DNA of 26,955 bases, from the NCBI GenBank assembly GCA_051873875.1, contig JBJEFI010000151.1, positions 1-26,955 of the forward strand, written 5' to 3'. The notes beneath the pieces are model-generated. The model worked only from the letters and a program-made list of their open reading frames with translations. It searched no databases and was not told where the DNA came from. The position numbers and the translations under genes were made by a program. The DNA comes from JBJEFI01 sp051873875. GTDB lineage: Bacteria; Bacillota; Bacilli; Bacillales; Bacillaceae_G. Below, in pieces: positions 23,767 through 26,955 of the stretch (position 1 is the stretch's first letter; the number at the start of each line of letters is the position of its first letter).

Positions 23767-24558
23767 CTAGTCCCCTTTTAATAAATTGTATGTGATACAC
23801 ATTGGTTTGTTTGTTCGCGGATCTTTGCCGATTTCAGCATCAATATGAAATACTGTTTTTAGTACGTCATGGGTGATAACTTCTTCGCAACTACCAGCTT
23901 TTATAACATTTCCATCTTTTAAAGCAATAATGTGGTCAGCAAAACGGGCAGCTTGGTTTAAATCATGCAGTACCATCACAATGGTGCGTTCTTGTTCAAC
24001 ATTTAATTTTTTCAATAGCTCTAACACTTCTAACTGATGGGCCATATCTAAATAGGTTGTTGGTTCATCAAGGAAGATAATGTCCGTTTCTTGAGCTAAT
24101 GCCATGGCAATCCAAACACGTTGACGTTGCCCTCCAGATAAGGAATCAACGGAACGAAATTTAAATTCTTTTGTGCCTGTTACTTCAAGTGCCCATTCGA
24201 TTACTTCATAATCTTTTTTCGATAAACGTCCAAATCCTTTTTGGTAAGGGAAACGACCGTAGGAGACAAGTTCACCAACTGTTAAACCACTAGCGCTTTC
24301 AGGTGTTTGTGGAAGAATAGCCATTTTTTTTGCAAGTTCTTTTGTGTTTTCTTTTGCAATATTCTCCCCATCTAAAATGACTGAACCAGCTTGATGGGAA
24401 ATAATACGAGTAATGGCTTTGAGTAATGTGGATTTTCCACAACCGTTTGAACCAATAATCGTAGTAATCTTTTTATCGGGTACTTTTACATTTAGATTTT
24501 TAACAATCAAACGCTCCCCATAACCAATACTTAAATCTTTTGTATATAGACGACCCAT
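23767..24558 (-). CDS. fhuC: Ferric-siderophore ABC transporter ATPase, FhuC-like
   Basis: This ATPase drives siderophore import. In its 263 residues, Walker A GSNGCGKST is at 36-44, the signature LSGGQRQR begins near 140, Walker B IFLDEPTTYLD is at 161-171, and the switch His198 is in MVLHDLNQ. The linking segment SYGRFPYQKGFGRLSKKD, the unbroken WALEVTGT stretch and the KDPRTNKP tail match FhuC-type proteins of staphylococci. It is the first gene of the operon, downstream of a TTGACA/TATAGT promoter with a Fur box at the start point. The Shine-Dalgarno GGGGG is just upstream of the ATG. Confidence 0.93.
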   Translation of the reverse strand: MGRLYTKDLSIGYGERLIVKNLNVKVPDKKITTIIGSNGCGKSTLLKAITRIISHQAGSVILDGENIAKENTKELAKKMAILPQTPESASGLTVGELVSYGRFPYQKGFGRLSKKDYEVIEWALEVTGTKEFKFRSVDSLSGGQRQRVWIAMALAQETDIIFLDEPTTYLDMAHQLEVLELLKKLNVEQERTIVMVLHDLNQAARFADHIIALKDGNVIKAGSCEEVITHDVLKTVFHIDAEIGKDPRTNKPMCITYNLLKGD

Positions 24559-24606
24559 TTTATAACCCCCGTTTGCTTTAAAAATTAGGAAATTGAACCT
24601 CTAATT

Positions 24607-24625
24607 GAAAATGATTCTCATTTTC
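24607..24625. promoter_or_regulatory. Fur box of the fhu operon
   Basis: GAAAATGATTCTCATTTTC agrees with the 19-bp Fur consensus GATAATGATAATCATTATC at 15 positions and is itself almost palindromic. It lies immediately downstream of the fhuC -10 element, so bound Fur would block initiation when iron is plentiful. Confidence 0.85.
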
Positions 24626-24638
24626 AAATCTAATAATT

Positions 24639-24667
24639 ACTATAATGTTAGCTTTTTCTGTTGTCAA
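24639..24667 (-). promoter_or_regulatory. Sigma-A promoter of the fhu operon
   Basis: On the minus strand a perfect -35 TTGACA (24667-24662), a 17-base spacer and -10 TATAGT (24644-24639) point toward fhuC. The Fur box covers the expected start point. Confidence 0.8.
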
Positions 24668-24681
24668 CAATTAATTCTTCC

Positions 24682-24710
24682 TTGTCAATGAAAACAAAAA
24701 ATTGTACACT
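24682..24710 (+). promoter_or_regulatory. Candidate sigma-A promoter of the flavoprotein reductase gene
   Basis: TTGTCA (24682-24687), a 17-base spacer and TACACT (24705-24710). The second Fur box starts 6 bases downstream, over the expected start point. Confidence 0.6.
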
Positions 24711-24715
24711 TTAGT

Positions 24716-24734
24716 GAGAATGATTATCAATTTC
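24716..24734. promoter_or_regulatory. Fur box of the flavoprotein reductase gene
   Basis: GAGAATGATTATCAATTTC matches the 19-bp Fur consensus at 15 positions. Together with the box at 24607-24625 it makes this divergent region doubly Fur-controlled. Confidence 0.82.
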
Positions 24735-24758
24735 AATTATTTTTGAGGAGTGGATGAA

Positions 24759-25808
24759 ATGGAGGAGCAAGAATTATTTGATGTAACAGTAATTGGAGGA
24801 GGTCCTGCAGGGCTTTATTCAACTTTTTATAGTGGACTTAGAGAAATGAAAACAAAGCTTATTGAATATCAGCCATATTTAGGTGGGAAAATTCATGTAT
24901 ACCCAGAAAAAATGATTTGGGACGTTGGGGGGCAGCCACCTATTTTAGGAGCAAAATTAATTGAGCAGCTTGTTGAGCAAGGATTAACTTTCAATCCAGA
25001 AGTCGTGCTAAATGAGAAAGTAGAATCCATTACACGAAATGAAGATGGGATTTTTGTATTACAAACAGCCTCTGGAAACAGCCACTTCTCAAAAACAGTG
25101 ATAATTGCAGTTGGGAGTGGAATATTAAATCCACAAAAGTTAGAAATAGAAGGTGCGGAGCGATTCGAAGTATCTAATTTAAATTATACTGTAAAATCAT
25201 TAAAGCATTTTAAAGATAAAATAGTTCTTATTTCTGGTGGAGGAAATTCTGCCATCGATTGGGCAAATGAGTTAGAACCAATTGCCAAAAAAGTATATGT
25301 AACATATCGCAAAGATGTTTTAGTAGGACATGAAGCACAAGTAACTCAATTAATGAATAGTTCGGCAGTATGTTACTTGAATACTACGATTACAAAGTTA
25401 ATAGCCGATGGCAATCATGAAGCAATTGAATATGTTGAGTTAACGAATAAACAAACAGGAGAGACTTCACTTGTTCGTGTTGATGAAGTGGTTATTAATC
25501 ATGGCTATCAAAAAGATTCAGAGCTTCTTGAAAACAGTGATTTAAATATTGAAATAGCCGATAATTACTATATTGCAGGAAATGTCACTAGTGAATCTTC
25601 TATTCCTGGACTTTATGCTGCTGGTGATATTTTGAAGCATGAAGGAAAAGTAAATTTAATTGCAGGTGCTTTTCAAGATGCAGTAAATGCAGTAAACAAA
25701 GCGAAACAATTTATTCAACCAGATGCTAATGAAATTGGAATGGTATCTTCACATAATGAACTATTTAAAAAACGTAATCGAGAAATCGTGAAGGAAATGG
25801 TGAAATAA
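24759..25808 (+). CDS. NAD(P)H-dependent flavoprotein reductase, ferredoxin/flavodoxin-NADP reductase type 2 (YcgT/IruO-like)
   Basis: This is a cytoplasmic FAD enzyme that takes electrons from NADPH. The FAD-binding motif VIGGGPAGLYS is at the N-terminus, followed by GGKIHVYPEKMIWDVGG, the NAD(P) motif SGGGNSAIDWANEL in the middle, and LYAAGDI near the C-terminus. It lacks the CxxC of thioredoxin reductase. A GTG at 24750 is in frame, but GAGGAG (24745-24750) overlaps it and is 8 bases from the ATG at 24759, so I choose 24759 (349 residues). B. subtilis YcgT and S. aureus IruO belong to this group. IruO reduces ferric hydroxamate siderophores, which fits the divergent fhu operon and shared Fur control. 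The electron acceptor is inferred. Confidence 0.88.
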   Translation: MEEQELFDVTVIGGGPAGLYSTFYSGLREMKTKLIEYQPYLGGKIHVYPEKMIWDVGGQPPILGAKLIEQLVEQGLTFNPEVVLNEKVESITRNEDGIFVLQTASGNSHFSKTVIIAVGSGILNPQKLEIEGAERFEVSNLNYTVKSLKHFKDKIVLISGGGNSAIDWANELEPIAKKVYVTYRKDVLVGHEAQVTQLMNSSAVCYLNTTITKLIADGNHEAIEYVELTNKQTGETSLVRVDEVVINHGYQKDSELLENSDLNIEIADNYYIAGNVTSESSIPGLYAAGDILKHEGKVNLIAGAFQDAVNAVNKAKQFIQPDANEIGMVSSHNELFKKRNREIVKEMVK

Positions 25809-25833
25809 TAATTTTAATATATTATCTTTAAAT

Positions 25834-25870
25834 AAAAAAAGCGGTGCTTCATAGAGAGGCATCGCTTTTT
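25834..25870. terminator. Bidirectional terminator between the reductase gene and the exported-protein gene
   Basis: AAAAAGCGGTGC (25836-25847) pairs with GCATCGCTTTTT (25859-25870; one G-U pair), with A- and T-runs on either side. It can stop both convergent genes. Confidence 0.88.
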
Positions 25871-25877
25871 CATTCAT

Positions 25878-26516
25878 TTACTTAAATTTCTCTGGAAACT
25901 GTTTAATAATGCCGTTAGAAAGCAGGTCAGCAAGCATTAGTATATGATTTTCGCCCTTATCATAGGCAACAATATCTGCATTCCAATCTTTGTTTATTCG
26001 AGCTACTACTTGATCTGTTAGTAGCTTTAAATGTGTAAAAAGCATTGCTTTCATTGTCTCGTATGGCCAATTTGGATTTGCTTTACTTAAGAATTTTGCA
26101 ATGTCGTCTGCGTTTTTGTACCATAATTTATTACTTTTATCGAGAGCCGCTTTATCATTTTTCTTTGCTGCATTTACAACATCAACTGCCAATAAAATAT
26201 GTTCTCTTAATAACTTTGCCAGCATATCGCCAGCTTTTTGACCGTAATAAGGTTTAATTGAATTACCAATTTCATCTTGGTTTTGTAACAGTCGTTTTGC
26301 AACAGCGTCCTTGTCTCCTAAATCCGCTAAATCACTGATAATAAAATTTCTCGTCCAAAGGACATGATCACTCCAAAGCTTCCGTTCCAGCATTTTTAAA
26401 TGTGTGGTTTGTGGATTACAAATTGGAGATGTATGCATGCCGAAGGTACGACTTGGGGTTAGAGCCAAGTTAGAAAGAAGAAAAACAGAACAAAAGATAA
26501 GCATTAGTTTTTTCAT
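25878..26516 (-). CDS. Exported all-helical protein of unknown function with a repeated H-x5-D/N motif
   Basis: I do not recognise this family. The 212-residue product has a signal peptide (MKK, hydrophobic to about residue 20, then TPSRTFGM; no lipobox), so it is probably secreted or wall-associated. The mature part looks fully helical. Four helices carry the same spacing: His51-Asn57 (HVLWTRN), His106-Asp112 (HILLAVD), His162-Asp168 (HLKLLTD) and His191-Asp197 (HILMLAD), and each His sits at a similar place in an amphipathic helix. Two KLW segments (46-48, 130-132) suggest an internal duplication. AAGGAG precedes the ATG. No Fur box lies upstream. Metal or haem binding by the helical bundle is a guess from the His pattern. 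Confidence 0.75.
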   Translation of the reverse strand: MKKLMLIFCSVFLLSNLALTPSRTFGMHTSPICNPQTTHLKMLERKLWSDHVLWTRNFIISDLADLGDKDAVAKRLLQNQDEIGNSIKPYYGQKAGDMLAKLLREHILLAVDVVNAAKKNDKAALDKSNKLWYKNADDIAKFLSKANPNWPYETMKAMLFTHLKLLTDQVVARINKDWNADIVAYDKGENHILMLADLLSNGIIKQFPEKFK

Positions 26517-26638
26517 AAATTATTACTCCTTCTTCATAGGTGATTACGGTTTATTTTTTTACATAAGGATAGGAAATATACACAAAAAAAGGAATGTATA
26601 TCAGAAAAGATGAAGGAAGTAACGAAAGGTTCCAGCTT

Positions 26639-26665
26639 AATAAAACTACGTAATGTAGTTTTATT
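26639..26665. repeat. 11-bp perfect inverted repeat in the intergenic region
   Basis: AATAAAACTAC (26639-26649) and GTAGTTTTATT (26655-26665) are perfect complements with a 5-base loop. The region from 26517 to 26704 otherwise shows only TTGACA at 26674-26679 as a -35 candidate. The repeat could be an operator or a weak terminator. Confidence 0.45.
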
Positions 26666-26704
26666 GGTAATTTTTGACATTGATGATATATCGTTAAATG
26701 ATAC

Positions 26705-26955
26705 ATGAGGGAGGAAGGGAAATTAGAAAAAAATAAAGAAATGAAAGCAATATGTCATAAGGGCTTACAAATTAGTTTAGTGCCTTTATTTATCTTCGTT
26801 ATTTTAAACTTTATTTTTTCAAATTCGTTAGAAGTAGGCTTTATTTCAGTTATCTACATCGTATGTCTGCTAATGGTTACAATAATCGGAGTTCCTTCTT
26901 TAATGATGAGTGTAGCCTACGCATATAGAGAAAGAAAACAACTTAAAAATAATTT
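26705..26955 (+). CDS. Small membrane protein, 3' end beyond the window
   Basis: A frame open to the last base codes for a basic N-terminus, then two hydrophobic stretches (ISLVPLFIFVILNFIFS and VGFISVIYIVCLLMVTIIGVPSLMM), then a charged segment YAYRERKQLKNN. At least 83 codons are present. The start is unsure: ATG 26705 has no ribosome binding site before it, while the purine-rich GGAGGAAGGG (26710-26719) lies inside that reading and is 21 bases from the next in-frame ATG at 26741. I do not recognise a family. TTGACA at 26674-26679 may be part of its promoter. Confidence 0.5.
   Translation, partial: MREEGKLEKNKEMKAICHKGLQISLVPLFIFVILNFIFSNSLEVGFISVIYIVCLLMVTIIGVPSLMMSVAYAYRERKQLKNN

Noticed and set aside
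26045..26613. Plus-strand frames opposite the exported helical protein
   Set aside because: They run through the signal peptide and helices of a gene with good start signals on the other strand and have no ribosome site.
26594..26653. A 19-codon frame starting ATG at 26594
   Set aside because: The purine-rich AAAAGGA touches the start codon with no spacing, and the frame ends inside the inverted repeat.
1..26955. CRISPR arrays, tRNA, rRNA, prophage, transposase or riboswitch
   Set aside because: No regularly spaced repeats, no cloverleaf, no phage or transposase reading frames and no recognisable riboswitch core were seen on either strand.

Overview
The window reads as chromosomal DNA of a low-GC Gram-positive bacterium of the order Bacillales, probably near Bacillus, Lysinibacillus or Ureibacillus. 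The evidence is AT-rich codon use, strong purine-rich ribosome binding sites, TTG and GTG starts, lipoprotein-type solute-binding proteins, a cre-like box, Fur boxes, and genes that read like B. subtilis swrC/yerO and S. aureus fhuCBG. The genus is an inference. No phage, rRNA, tRNA or CRISPR was seen. One 100-N scaffold gap lies inside a regulator gene.

Region 1 (1-6540) is a five-gene locus on the plus strand. It encodes a lipoprotein of the 'iron(III)' (AfuA/FbpA-like) binding-protein family, an ATPase, a fused double permease, a YesM-type sensor kinase and an AraC-type response regulator. The family label suggests iron. However, the upstream cre box, the missing Tyr-Tyr iron ligand pair and the HptRSA-like sensor pair point to a phosphorylated sugar or another organophosphate. 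Region 2 (6541-7555) is an HSL-family esterase on the minus strand.

Region 3 (7556-14798) is a complete sialic-acid uptake and breakdown operon: nanE, a ROK kinase (nanK), an RpiR/SIS regulator, a CUT1 sugar ABC binding protein with two permeases, and nanA, closed by a strong terminator. It converts imported N-acetylneuraminate to ManNAc, ManNAc-6-P and GlcNAc-6-P. It has no ATPase, sialidase, nagA or nagB. The promoter region carries two 20-bp direct repeats 31 bp apart, one containing a perfect 12-bp palindrome, which are good candidates for the RpiR operator.

Region 4 (14800-19670) holds a small VOC-fold protein, a SwrC-like RND efflux pump (minus strand) and its divergent TetR/YerO-like regulator. 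The space between the last two contains a tandem 23-bp repeat, each copy with a TetR-type palindrome. Region 5 (19668-20760) contains a C-terminal remnant of a DMT/EamA transporter abutting an imperfect 88-bp inverted-repeat element, then an XRE-cupin regulator split by the gap. The gap is flanked by identical 55-bp copies and is almost certainly an assembly artefact; joining them restores one frame of 184 residues.

Region 6 (20762-25870) is an iron module: fhuC-fhuD-fhuB-fhuG (minus strand), divergent from a ferredoxin/flavodoxin-NADP reductase-like flavoprotein (YcgT/IruO-like). Both promoters carry Fur boxes, so ferric-hydroxamate uptake and intracellular iron release are probably co-induced by iron starvation. 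Region 7 (25878-26955) has an unrecognised exported helical protein with a recurring H-x5-D/N motif, and the 5' end of a small membrane protein cut by the window edge.
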